Source: Pezicula radicicola
Lineage: Eukaryota; Ascomycota; Leotiomycetes; Helotiales; Dermateaceae
Direction: 5' to 3'
Assembly: GCA_003008705.1 (NCBI GenBank)
Contig: PDUO01000120.1
Coordinates: forward strand, 1,341 to 65,340
DNA length: 64,000 nucleotides
Shown: positions 36,630 through 48,615 of the stretch, piece after piece
Position numbering within the stretch: the stretch's first letter is position 1
Layout of the letters: each line of letters starts with the position of its first letter
Position numbers and translations under genes: made by a program
Notes under the pieces: generated by a model
The model's input: the letters and a program-made list of their open reading frames with translations, nothing else
What the model was told of the DNA's origin: nothing
Databases searched by the model: none

Positions 36630-37480
36630 ATGTCCACAAGCTCAAGTGCGCCGTTGGATTTGAAGTAGGTTCTGGTTCTGATCCTCGTCGCTCAACACAA
36701 GGTTCTGACGCAAATCACAGTGATGAGGACTTTCCTGAGACATCTGTAGAGGATCCTCCCAACCATTTCCCCCAAAGCCTCCCCGAAACGCTGCTGCTAT
36801 ATGAGTAAGTCACGCGAACCTCTCCCATCACTCTTCCAGAGCTCGGGATGTTTGTTCCATCTGACCGAATATCCCCCCAGACTCGAAACTCCGGAGAAGA
36901 TATTTGCCACAACTATCCTCGCATTCCAAGATTCGCTCTCTGACGAAGACCAGCCTAGTTCAAGAATTACGATGATCCTCAGTCCCTGGTCAAGGACCTT
37001 GAAGAGCACGTCCACAAGCTCAAGAGCTGGGATAGGATGTCTCGAGTGTTGGCTTGCTGTCAATGAATTCATTGCTTCGCGACCCGCTGGGAACTATTCT
37101 TTGAGGTGACTTCGATTGTAGTATCTAGTCATCCTGAATATGCGGCAATTACGTGGGGAGTAATTCAATTGATCTTTAAGGTAATAATAACATCCCGAAT
37201 TTTCTGGCGGTTGTTTGATTAATAATTCCGCAGCTTGGCACCAATTTTGTGACATTTCTAGAGAAGTTGACGGACATGTTTGATCGCATTGCTGATATTT
37301 TGCCAACTTATCATGCGCACATTCAGCGGATTCGCGAGCTCCCATACCCTGCTTCGCGAGTGCGTCTTGGGAAGGCTCTTTCGTACGTATATACGGATAT
37401 CATATAATTTTGTCAGGCAGCCTACAATCTTCTCCATCGAAGAAGGAGTCGTAGGTATCCCCTTTAGATAATTCCTGTTT
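36630..37480 (+). pseudogene. NLR/STAND protein gene, N-terminal part, broken
   Basis: Plus-strand segments match the N-terminal helical domain that precedes NACHT in many fungal NLRs: AFQDSLSDEDQ; after a frame change near 36955 YDDPQSLVKDLEEHVHKLKS; FFEVTSIVVSSHPEYAAITW; and, after a 50-bp intron ending CCGCAG at about 37224, LGTNFVTFLEKLTDMFDRIADILP followed by SRVRLGKALSYVYTDII. Damage: TGA in the middle exon (codon at about 37066) and TAA after TDII where Gln is expected, both C-to-T changes. Coding resemblance stops near 37.48 kb, before any P-loop. The missing continuation (linker, NACHT and tail) is found in opposite orientation at 46.3-48.6 kb, so the two are probably parts of one gene separated by an inversion. 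A start near 36630 (MSTSSSAPLDL) is possible. Confidence 0.65.
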
Positions 37481-37597
37481 GAAAGAAAAAAGAACAAGAA
37501 AAAAATCTACAGCAAAGGCTAAATAATCGAACTTCAAGACTTCTCAAATTCTCGTAATTTTTTTGTGGTAGAAAATCCCAATTGAAGTTCATACCTT

Positions 37598-39764
37598 TTA
37601 AATGTTGAGGGCAAATTTGCTTTTCCCTCTGAGTGCTTTGCCGTACTTAAAAAACACCCATGGAAGCGGCATCATTGCAACTGTGAGAAATGCAAGGAGA
37701 CTGGTTGCCCAATGGTAGCCGAGTGCATCGTACATCTGAATCACGAATAATGGAAATGCAGCTGTCGCATAGGCAATTAGCGCTCAGTTGACGCTATGTG
37801 CCACCTCTTTACCATTTTTTTGACCATATTGCATATGTACCTCCGAAAGACCCTCTTACAAATCCATTACCAGCAGTGCGGATGCAGCATATTGTGGATG
37901 AGCATCAACCTACATTGAAATTTAGGATTATATCCATCTACGTTCTAGGGAAATAAGCAGGATGTGACTCAACCGAGTCGACTTACAAGGAATGTAAGAA
38001 TGCCGGTGAAAACTAGTAACGTCCTGCTCGGTTCAGAGAATCAGCTCGGTCTCATTTAGATCTCTCCCCTATTAAAGCCACGTATACAATGGTACAATAG
38101 AACGCATTCTATACTCACCCACATCCAAATATTGCCGATCCGATGATAGGCATGATCCAATGAATATGTGCATAAATGCTCCAGCCGAGTCAAAATAAGC
38201 CAATTGGAATTAGAATACCGCCTAGGATAGCTAGAATTAGTCGGTACTCTGGTTCGCTTCCCTCAACTTCTTCTCCTTGCGCAATCAGGAGACGCCCTTT
38301 AACGTAGGGCCAGAGTGGAGCGCTACTAGCTGCTATGATCATCCCAGTTATGATTCCTAGGAAAGTAAGGCCAACCTGCCACAGGTTTAGATCATATGTC
38401 GTATCAAAAAGGAGGGGGAAGGATCGAAAGAATAAGTACAAGATGCCCAACAAGACAGCTGAGTACAGGTCAAGCGCAAGGCACATTGGTTCTAGAAAGA
38501 TAAGTTGAAATGGCCGCAGAAGTGAGAAAGCTAGCGCTCTACTTCTTGATGTAGGGTGCCTTTCTATTAAAGCTTTGTAATAGTTGTTTCCTATTTGCTT
38601 GCGAAGTATTCCAGCCTTGATCTTAAGCATGACGGGATGATACGTCTCTGGTACAAAGAGAAATATTGATAACAGAAGGATCATAGACCAGATAATCACA
38701 AAATAGTGATTCTATCTCTAGCATGTATAGGAGCTAATGAACCCACGAATCAAAGGACCGAGGTAAGGTCTGATAAAGGATGCTGATGAGACCAGAGTTA
38801 TTGGTATCTGGATCTCATGGCGTGAGAAAACATCGCCGACAGTCCCTTATGAGACCGACAAGAAAGTACCACCAGTGAAACCGGTGAAAAATCATGCGAT
38901 GATTATTGTTTAGATGTTTTTGGCAACAGCCGCTGTAATGGTCTAGATGATAAATAAAGACCATGAAATAAGGTAAACAGGTCTACGTCTATACCACTCG
39001 CTCAAAGGGCTGGTTAACAATGGTCCTAGCGCAATTCCTAGGATAAAACTTGATAGTCCAAGGGTTGTAATGAAGGATGTTATACCAAACTCAGCATTCA
39101 TCTGTGTACAGGTCGTCATGTAAATCGAGCTTGCGCAGGTCCTTTAATTACACAATCAGCAATTCTCAATCTAACCCGCTCGCCAAGAAATATCTCAAGT
39201 AATATATAAACCCGGTAGCAACTATGTCTTCCCAGACCCGACTAATGTAGATATTTCCCTTAAAAGTGGAGCTCGACTTACATACACAATGTTCCCGTTG
39301 ATACAATAATAACAATGAACCATTTCCGCATCATTGACATACTTCGTGGGCATAAGGGGTCGTGATCACCTTCGAACGAAACATTGTACATTTGATGATC
39401 AGAGACAGTGGTGTCACAGTTAATCTCAAAAGTGTCGTCATGATGATCACTCGTACGAATGTGGCTGGGACCAGTCGTGTAAGGTGACTTGTTACTTTTC
39501 GTAACGCTTGCCAAACACCGATTTAGTGACGTTGATAAAGATCCATGCTTCTGCCTGTATCCATGGGTCGCTAGGCTTTTCTTCAGCCCCTCGAGATATC
39601 GCCTCGTTGGTATTCTGCCCAGGGATAAGCATGGTGAAGGTTGTAGGCTTAGTGCTAAGTTTACAGCCAAATGCTATATAGAATATCTGCTTCGACAATT
39701 GAATGCAAGGAGCTATATACTTTATGAGAAAGTGTAGAATCCAATTTTGTTGGTCTTTCACCAC
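37598..39764 (-). pseudogene. MFS drug:H+ antiporter-type transporter, RIP-degraded
   Basis: Minus-strand fragments in the right order cover the whole transporter: an N-terminal DPLCPRSMSMMRKWFIV box (39.3 kb), FGITSFITTLGLSSFILG, GPLLTSPLSEWYRRRPVY (motif A-like, 39.0 kb), GTVGDVF and an LIRGFISS stretch, then the long open part 38699-38190 (IIWSMILLLSIFLFVPETYHPVML and helices with LYLFFRSFPLLF), and the end AFPLFVIQMYDALGYHWATS up to the TAA at 37598. This is the layout of 12-helix DHA1-type fungal multidrug transporters. Between these parts are many stops (at least four between 38.7 and 39.0 kb) and at least one frame change near 39.49 kb. The transitions fit RIP. It lies head-to-tail after an AsnRS relic on the same strand. 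Confidence 0.8.
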
Positions 39765-40689
39765 ACCATTCCGGCGCCCAGGGGACTGGCAGAGTGGATC
39801 CTAGCAAAGAAAAGGCGAGGTAGTTTACTTTGGGTTCAACAGCCTAATTACGGTCTATAGATTTAGGAGCCGATTATCTCACCAGCCCTAGCGTGTATAA
39901 GAAAAGACGTAAGATCAAATAACAATTGGCTCAACTTTCCGCATGCATTTATTGGGTTATGGGCTTTAGTAAGAACCTGAGGTTACTTCAGCGAAGTGAC
40001 AAAGCTAATCTGCCTGCTGAGGCTGTTTGACTTCGTCATGTTGCTTCCTTGAATGAGAGCATTTCTGCTTCTGCCTCTCATTGACCGAATGCCCGCCTCG
40101 CCCACCACCGCTGTGGCAGGTTTAAGGGGCCTGTCAATGGTTAAACGAAGAATACCTCTGATTAGGGATAACCGCCTAGATTTTGGGGGTGTTCCTGTAG
40201 TCAGAATATATGGGATTTCAGGGGGTCAGATATGTGGATGTCGCATGAAATTTTGTGGGGTTCGATACACCCGCATATCTGTCTTGCATGCCGATATAGG
40301 CTCAGCGGTTTTTAATACTTGGAACTGTCTGTCTTCATTTCTTCAAGAGAACGTTCCTTACAAAGGGGCTGAATAAAACACAGGGTCTGGCAATTTAGCA
40401 GCACCGAAGTGCACTCTTCGTCCGTGTGTGGCAGATCTTGCATGTATACAGCTTAGATATACTTCCGAGGTAGATCGTTCCTTTGCCCGCCAGATGCCCA
40501 TCAGAAAACAAAAGTGTTTTGTAAAACCATTCTTATTCATACAACTAAGTACATTTCCAAGGTCTATTATTCTGAATCTTTACGCTCTTTGCAGCCTAAC
40601 CTACCAAACGCATTTTATACCGAGTTTGATCCGGTAAGCTAAAATGGCACGTCTAGTAGGGAATGGGACTATAGTGAAATATGGCAAGA
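39765..40689. other. Spacer between MFS and AsnRS relics
   Basis: No recognised gene. The frame 40053-40376 (plus) has no domain and overlaps upstream DNA of the MFS relic. Confidence 0.5.
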
Positions 40690-42706
40690 TTACGGCTTGC
40701 AGCGACCTGGAAATCGAGGATATAAGCACGTTGTCTGAACTGAGTGTTGGCCGGTAACCCAAGCAAGGAATCTCTCAAGCCCGAGGCCATATCCTCCATG
40801 GGGCGAAGTACCGTATCTGCAGAATCAGCAACGTGCACTGGAATTACAAGGTAAGACTGCCGTTACTTACTTCCTTTGATCAGTGTACCAGTAGTAGTCC
40901 CTTGCTAAAATGCCCTGCTTCTCATACGCCGCTAAGAGCTCGTCATAGTCGTCCATTCTCATAGATGCCCCAACAATTTCTCCCACACCGGGCATCAAAA
41001 GGTCAGTACTTTCCGTGACAAGCGGGTCGCTAGGATCTCTCTTCATCTTCAGACAACTAACTGTCAGCATTGATCAATGGAAGATTCCGCATGGCACAAA
41101 CATAAAAAGAGCAGAGCTCGACCGGAAAATGTGACAGGAAAATAGGGTGGCCGATAGTATCAGTCATTTTCCGTTCGGCTGCCTCGCAATATCATCACCG
41201 AAAGTATAAGGATTTCCTTCTTGATTGAGAATAGGGGGATTCTGAGAATTAAGCCATTTGATCGCATCAGAGTATTTCATGCGGAGGAAGGGGCGCATAG
41301 GCTTTTGGAAGCCAGGGTTGAGGAGTTGGATGTGTGCTGCTATCTCCGTGTTGGTGAGAACCTTCTCAACGACGGAACACAGAATCTCTTCAACGAGGTC
41401 AAATAGGTCGGTGAGTTCAATGTAATCTAGTTCACCCTCGACATGTGTGAATTCGGAAAGATGGCGGCGAGCTAAAGGTCCGTTAGGCGATCAAGAGCAG
41501 AGTGTGGTGAACGAAGGGGGTACATACTAAGGCTCTTCTCGGCATGGAATGACTTCTTTATGAAATACACATTTCTAAAGCTTGGCAGCACAGTCTCTAG
41601 GTAAAGCTAGGAAGACCGCGTGAGATACGCATGTTTACTGTAATAGGGCATTTTGAAGAGCGTTGCGCCGCCCTCGACCTAGGTCTGCACCGGTACTAGC
41701 AGGGAGACCTTAGTGAATTTCAGTTCTCTGCAGGTAGCGGTAAAGGCCAGCTCAACCGCAGCCCTGACCTTTATTACTGCGGCCGCCTTCTCCCCTCGAA
41801 GAGCCAAATGCCGATTGTCGAGCATTACAGCGTCCTACAGATTCTGCGAAGCAGAGACACGATTAGATAAAGCATCAAGATCCGCCGGAGCGTGCCCAAG
41901 CACTTTATAGTAATCGACAAGAAGTTCACGATCACCCGGAGCGTGCTGTCCAGGCAGAACCTTCTTCATCTCGCTATAAATCACCAAGGACGTACCCTAG
42001 GTAAATTGCAAGGCATCACACGATTTGGTTAGGTTTCCAGCCGGGAGGACACATTGCAGTTGGCTATAGCTATTAGTCAGGGTAATGAACATCGCTTGCT
42101 TCTGAGCGCGCAAGCGATGGATTCTACTAGAAACCTTTACGCGGGCACCCTTCGCGTTGCTATCCCCCAGCCTAACATTCTTATTATCAAGCGTGATTCT
42201 CGTAGCCAGAGGAAGGGATGCATCCTCTGTAACGACATACTTCTTCGCCTCCTATAGAGCCGCCTCTCGATCGCTTCGCTGCTTCTCTAGCCGTTGCTTG
42301 CGCCTACTTAAAGTGGACTGGGCCTTTTTGACGGCGCTCTTGGTGGGTTCTTTCTAGGTAGGTTCGCGGGGGAGATCTCGGATTGAGTTAGTAAGAGGCG
42401 ACACTTGCTTAGTTTGAAAGTATTGCGTGCGAGGCTCATTAAGATTCCGAATGTAAGTATATGCTAGTGATCTGAATGGTCGGGCTTTGGAGCCATTAGT
42501 GGATTCTTCGTTAATACCCTCTTCGGTGTCGATATAGCAGCACTTCTAGGAGGTTATCGCTCACGGAATTGACTAGTATATTGGATTCGCCTTGTAGTTG
42601 TTGAGAAAATCAATTATGACTGAAAATAAGTTTAGATTGGCCTTCGTAAAATGGCCGAGGGAACGACGATGCCAACCGAGTATTTGGTGGTGGCGACGGT
42701 GGCCAT
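40690..42706 (-). pseudogene. Asparaginyl-tRNA synthetase paralogue, full-length, RIP-inactivated
   Basis: The minus strand carries every part of a fungal cytosolic AsnRS: an N-terminal extension (YIDTEEG; a Lys/Arg-rich helix), the anticodon-binding domain (RVKVSSRIHRLRAQKQAMF; SYSQLQCVLPAG), and the class II catalytic core ([108 protein letters not shown] and stop). Introns are kept, for example before RRHLSEF and after DQRK, so it is not a retrocopy. Six TAG codons interrupt it (plus-strand cta at about 42354, 42252, 41997, 41835, 41679, 41607), several exactly where Gln is expected (CAG to TAG), and one base is missing near 41185 in DDIA-EAAERK. Further TAG/TGA codons are not excluded. 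Not functional as it stands. Confidence 0.9.
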
Positions 42707-42913
42707 GGTATACCCTAATTCATGGATGACGGTATAATTTATAAATAACCGCGGTATATCGAAATGGTTTTACCTTTCTTGGACCGAAGTACGAGTAGCC
42801 TTAAATAAATATCCTCGATAATCGTCGAGTTACCGAGACAACCTCGCTGACTTATAGTACATCCTCCAACCTCGCTGCTTCCACCTTGACGCTGTGTATA
42901 CAACGTCTTAGTA

Positions 42914-45100
42914 ATGATAGAGCCAGCAGAGAACTAAAGTACCACTAACGCTCCTCTTCGCCGAGCCCAGGTTACCTGTAAGGTGTACAATGTAAGGTGG
43001 GTGAAATGTGACGCGGGCGAAGGACAACCGTGCTGGCATTGTCGTATACACCGCATAGACTATAAATTAATAGAATCTAAACGAGGCTGCGATTAATGTA
43101 ATTTCCAAGGGGGTCTACGCTAACTATCCCGTAAAAGGTATGCTCGGAGGAGGGTTGACCCGTCTCAAGATCAATGTTCCTCTCCATAGTCGCAGGAAGT
43201 GGGAGATATATCTAGTAGTCAGCCACCTCACTAAGATACACTTTCAGATAGTATACACGACAGTACTGCCTTTATCACAGGTAACGGCACTCGCAGAGGC
43301 CCTATTCTAAGGCAAGGCAACCAAGTTGAGGGCTATAATTCGCTTCTCACTGAAACAAACCACTAAAGTCCCCTATAAGAGCCCTAGGATGGCTAGATAC
43401 ACCTGAATCTTTATGAAAGCTATACTAATGCGTCTACTCTGTCCTACGTTATCGAGTTAATCTATAGACCTAATGGTGGCTCAACTAAAGTTCATCACCT
43501 AATACCTATGTCTATTGTAGATCGCATAGTACTCGACGATAGGGATTATATCGACCGGCCGGTTTCTCTGGATAAGGCCTTAATAATGCCGGCTCAAGAT
43601 GTAGCTAACCTACTAGTCTATACCCTTTTCAACAAAATACACCTAGTATACCCTGTCTTTGATCGAGAAAAGTTTTTACAGGCGTACTCGATTGGTTAAG
43701 CCTCCCCTTTAGTTTTATAGACAATCTTTCTCCTAGGCTTTACAGTTGGTAGCGACGATGTTGTCTACGCAGCTGGGTTTAGTGACCGAGCCACTGCAAG
43801 GAAGACACACGACCTCCGTGCAAAGACGTTGTACGATGCCGACAACGAGGCTAATCACATGAACCTTATAGCGGCACTCCTACTCCTTAGATTTTGGTGG
43901 TCAGGCCCTAATGAGCAGAAAGATACTTACTACTAGGTTGGATGTACAACAACCCTTGCGCAGTCTTTGGGAATGCATCGCTTGTACGCTTAAACCGATA
44001 AATATAACAGGGGCTATACTAATGAGATTCTTTTAGTATATCACAGTCTACTATGAATTCACGGATAAGGTCTTTATAGAGGCGTATGTGGTGGTCGCTC
44101 TATGTAACTCTCCTTATCTTATGAACTATACTTTAGAATTCTAATATTCTTAGACCCGCGATCGATATACCTCTGTGGCCTTTAGCCGGCTATACTGCAT
44201 TCAAGATAAGGACTACGATATTAAGCCACTTACCGAAGAAGATTTTACTTTTAATACTAACTATAATTAAAAACTTATACTAATCTAGAGAGACTACTAT
44301 GTATTATACGTTCTTGATATATTAAAATTAGCAGTGATACGTAAGTTAAACCTACTAACAGGTTCTAATCCTTCCTTGCGATATCTAATAGCTTATCTAA
44401 ATATTAATCTAGTTAGGGACATTATTATAGTGGAGTTAGAGCCCTTATTGTGATTCTTTACAAAAGTTTAAGACAGAAAGCTTAGTGCACAGACTTATGT
44501 AATAGGAATCTAGGCTACCTAATCGACTGTAAATTAAAAGATCTATACGATATATAGGCGCGTTGTTCTAGGCTAGTATGCTGCAATTCTACTATTAGTA
44601 AGTATTTAGGCTTAGCAAAGATACCGTAGCTTTGCTAACAGAATTTAGGAACTATGTTATACTTCTTTTTCAACTAAAGGCTATTGAAAATCTCTTACTA
44701 GGAGAAGTTAAAAGGGACTTATAGACTCTATTACTCGCCTTGCAGAGGACCTTCTAGCCACCGATATAATTAGTGCTAGGCTAATTCACCTGTATTAATG
44801 AACCTATATGTGTTTCTTAAGACTACGTTGGCTGACTATATTTAGTGTCTAGGCATTGTTTTCCGCCTTGTCGATTTATACAATTATCATCTGCCGGAAT
44901 GACTCGATTCATCGTCAACTAGCCGAGAACAAGTTACGACAATGTACGTTAGTACTTAGTGTGATAGTGAAATCTTGGCCTGTTAGGATTTAGATTTCAA
45001 AGTCTTTTCTTATTTTAATGAAACGATTGACAGGGTAAAGTCCCTCCTCAAGTGGGTCTATTGTAAGTGTGTCCTCGAGCATTACAACTACCTCTCGAAA
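42914..45100 (+). pseudogene. Zn2Cys6 transcription factor, RIP-degraded
   Basis: After a start at 42914 (MIEPAEN) and an early TAA comes a zinc-cluster sequence, CKVYNVRWVKCDAGEGQPCW followed by HCRIHRIDYKL. The second and sixth of the six cysteines are Tyr (TAC, TAT), so the binuclear cluster could not form. Both changes are CpA to TpA on the opposite strand. Downstream, 43508-43699 is open (AQDVANLLVYTLFNKIHLVYPVFDREKFLQAY) and continues past stops as LLGFTVGSDDVVYAAGFSDRATA, ALLLLRFWWSGPNEQ and AQSLGMHRLYA, which is the fungal-specific transcription factor region. Stops and AT enrichment become dense after 44 kb and the end is indistinct. It is divergent from the AsnRS relic, about 200 bp away. 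The intact ancestor would have been a nuclear regulator. Confidence 0.8.
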
Positions 45101-46269
45101 CGTGGCACTACTAGGATAGATTAGTTTGCCGCAGTTACGGAATACTAGTCCTTAAAATATTGGAAGTTAATTTTCCTAAAGTAATTTTGAGCCGAGTGTA
45201 CTCTGTACGTGCAGTGGCCAACGGCCGGGGGGTCTTCATATATATGGCTGCTTGTGGAAAGCACCCGATCAATTCGTACACGATTCTTTATAGGCAGGGT
45301 ATCTAGACAACGCGTTTGATGTTGTCCTTTATTTGTATAATAGTGTAGGACCAACGCAATATGCGCCCTTTGAAGGTTCAAATAGAGTAGGTGAACCGGT
45401 TGCTTCCAATGTATAAGCAGGTTTGGCTTCTATTAATATAACATCAACTTGATTCAACCTTGTATACTAATGATTTTTGTGTATAAGTTTATATAGTGAT
45501 TTGTTTTTACTTTTTAAAGAATACAATACCGCCACTCCTCTCCCTCTAACCTTAAATGAAACCCCTACCCAGCCGTCCCTCTCTTCCCCTTGTCTAGTTT
45601 CCCCTGTCCGTCTATTGTACACCACCGTTGCCTTTCGTCCCTGCCTGACATTACTATTACTACTATCGAAACCTCGTCGATCCTCAACATCTATACTGCT
45701 ACCGCCAACACCAATTCTACCTCCTAGGGTAACCACATCACTAGCGCCGGTAACTGCTCCGCCAACTACTCCGCCGCGCCGCCGCTTACTAGATATATTA
45801 TTACCTATCCTCTCTATATATAACCTTGAACTCTGATTCCAAAACAAACCGAGCCCCTTTTATAACCAAAACCACCGTCACTCTTTACGGAAAACCCCTG
45901 CTTTCACCGTTATACGACTCTTGTACGTTATTGCAGACCTTCTCGGATCTTACGATTCTGGCTATGATTCTGTTCGTGTTAGCTTCTACGAAATTAATAT
46001 AGAGAATTAGTTAAGAGAAGTTTAAAACAACTTGACAAGCAAAAAGGATGATACCTAGAACTCATTTGCAATAAGATTAGGCTGTTAGATGAATCTAGAT
46101 CCTGTCATAAGATAGGTTATATTGTTAGAAGTTTAGCTGGAAGTGGGGCTACATAGGGCTAGCTCTGAACAGCTAATAGAAATAAATAAAATTAAATCAA
46201 TTTAATCAAATACCTACGAAGCCAGAGTATACCCTTATATTATTAGGACGTAGCCTCAACTCTGGCACC
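45101..46269. other. Spacer with low-complexity frames
   Basis: Contains antisense-overlapping frames 45467-45847 (minus, Gly/Arg-rich) and 45477-45836 (plus, Pro/Leu/Thr-rich); neither has a domain I recognise. A CCGCCGCGCCGCCGC patch near 45.77 kb is simple sequence. Nothing firm. Confidence 0.5.
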
Positions 46270-48615
46270 TCAACTCCTCATTGCATCCATGGGTCTTTTT
46301 CCACTTGCCGTTACGCCTTCTCTATCCTCCGCCCTTACCTTCATGCTGTCCTCCTGCTCGCGCTCCCTCTTCCTCTTCTTCGGCGGTATCCACACTGGCC
46401 AAAAACTTGGATCCGCCGCCTTTGTAATCTGTGGCGTCCAAATCTCCGCCGGCTCCAGCAGTAATATATAGCTGTACTTATCACGCAACTCCAGTAGCGC
46501 GAGTGCTAGCTGGCGGAGGCTGCACTGGAATTGTATAGCGGTGAGGGGCATTTCGTACATGGAGAGGCTCTGTTGAATGTGGTAGGCCCAGCACTGAGCG
46601 GCGTAGCTGAGAAGGGAATATGTGCTTGTAGATCGGCGAGACGACGCTTCAGTGTTGGCAGGCCATGGGTGATGCTTTGCCCTGGGTGGTATAGGGTTGG
46701 AGAGGTGTTGGAGTGTCCATCGGCAAGTGAGACTATTGTACAGAAGCTACCGGCGAGGTTAGGATTTCATGTATGTATGTTACACGGGTGTTGTATTGGG
46801 CGATGTATAGGCAGTCTTATAGAACAAGGCATTATGTCGTTGATTGATGGGGTGTGAGTGAGGCAGCTCAAAGGCTTAATTGGCATGTCAAATGTCAAGT
46901 ATGACAGGCAAGCCGTTGCGAGTGATAGATGGGCAGCGTCGTCGTTTAGGGAAAAACATATCTTTGAGGAGTCGCCAGTCTTGAAGAACTCCTAAGCGGA
47001 TGAGTGGATAAACCTGACTTCGCCGTTCCATAGCTCGATGAGACCTAGTGACGAAACCGCAAGAGTATGTTCAAAATCGATGATGTACTGATCCTGAATA
47101 GTAGGAGCTCCAGGGCTCACTGCGCTGCTGTATGCATTTCACCGAGTTTCATCGGTCGATAGGCAACAAGCATCCATCGGAAGATTTGGGACATACGTTC
47201 CTTCTCCTTGGCGTAGCGGCTTGTCATTGCTTGCATGATGCGAGTATAGATCGACTCCAAGCCTTCTAGCAAGCCCAGTTCCAGCAATGCGTCCAGTCAT
47301 TCCGCTGGGCTGAGGGCACGGCATCCGATGTAATTAATCATGAGCTTGGCCCATAGGAATATTCCATTTGCTCGGCTTGCTACATTCTCTGGTATCTCTT
47401 TGGCGGTAAAATCGTCTGCAATCAAGTTCTCCAACAACATTTCATTCACTTTCGGCACAATGAATTTCTGTATGTCTGCCAAATTCTGCGATTGATTAAG
47501 ACGAAGTCGCCAAGTATCCTGTATATTCCATCTATATAAGAGCGGGAACGTGACTGTGGGTCTGCTCAAAAACAGAAGCTTGGTCTCTGTATCTTGGCAG
47601 ATATCGTAGAGAGTCCTCAAGAACTCTGGGTTGTCTTCGCATTCGTCCACTCCATCAAAGACCATGAAGGCTGGAATGTAGTTTATTAGAAGGCGGAGTA
47701 GTTCTTCAACTTCACTATCGGAAGCATTGAATTGGCCTATACCTTTTGTGTCCATTAGGACTAATACTATATCAATCACCTCCCGTGCTATTCGATACTT
47801 AGAGTATTATAGATATTATGGAGCACCAGGCTTGAAAGCGGGAGCATTTTTCAGCATGTTCCGCATTAAAATGGAAAAAAGCTGTTGTCCAACCATCTCT
47901 CCTTTCACAGTATTTCAGGATATCTTCGATAAGTATAATGGACAGGACAGTCTTTCCAAATCCGGGATTAGCTATGACCGATCAGCCTGGGATACTTCAC
48001 CAATTCAACTAACTTTACCTTGTAGTGAGAGTATTCTCGACGTGAAATACAAAGACTGTATATCCATTGATAGACGGTTCATTGACCGTCCATCCATTAA
48101 CCCACGCTATAAGACGTAGGCTTCCTCTTCTAGAATCTATTGGCATGTGTCCGCGTAGCGTGAGCGTTGAGCTTCTTCAAAGATCGCCATATATTCAGGA
48201 GCTTTAAGCCACGACTTAATCTCACGATATCGAAGTGCTATAATAATCAGTGAAACCATTGTAAATTTTCGGTTCTCCCACCGAGTTCCATTTTTTCTTT
48301 GGACATGTAGGCCTCCTTTCTCTTGCTCTTCTGCTGCGCATATCTTATGGTCTCTCTCTCAACCTGCAGCCTAAAGTTTTTATCTGATTCTGTTTGCCGT
48401 TGAATAGCCTTGGGCCGGAGCTGCTCGTCCTCGGCCTGCTCAAGATCATACCTTCTGATTTGAGCCTCGTATCTACGGAAGAATTGGCCTAGCGCTAATT
48501 GGTCTTGCAGGTGTATTTCGCGTTCTAGCATCTCTTGGTGTTGCTCTAAACGAGTGATGATATCTCCTAATTTGAGGGTTTTAGATATATTTAATGAAAG
48601 TTCAGGAACCGACAT
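46270..48615 (-). pseudogene. NLR/STAND protein gene, NACHT and C-terminal part, RIP-degraded
   Basis: From 48615 the minus strand reads a coiled-coil linker (ITRLEQHQEMLEREIHLQDQ; FRRYEAQIRRYDLEQAEDEQ), then YREIKSWLKAPEYMAIFEEAQ and a spacer with two TAGs where Trp is expected (CQ-stop-ILEEE, YVL-stop-RG). The P-loop is ANPGFGKTVLS near 47.97 kb. ORF 47779-47297 holds Walker B-like FMVFDGVDECED, a sensor-like KLLFLSRPTVT and ASRANGIFLWAKLMINY. After a TGA (Arg expected) come LLEGLESIYTRIMQAM and MSQIFRWMLVAYRPMKLGEMHTA; after a frame change, LIELWNGEVRFIHSSA-stop-EFF, and finally SYAAQCWAYHIQQSLS and the frame 46560-46270 with a Lys/Arg-rich end. This is a NACHT NTPase with a helical tail. 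No N-terminal helical domain precedes 48615; it lies inverted at 36.6-37.5 kb. Confidence 0.75.

Noticed and set aside
41577..41700. Intron in the AsnRS relic between the MPYY and LYLE segments
   Set aside because: GTAAAC/CTAG ends look intron-like, but the sequence between reads SKHAYLTRSS in frame, as expected for AsnRS; the TAG there is a mutated Gln codon.
45467..45847. Gly/Arg-rich minus ORF and antisense Pro/Leu ORF
   Set aside because: Low complexity, overlapping in antisense, no recognised domain.
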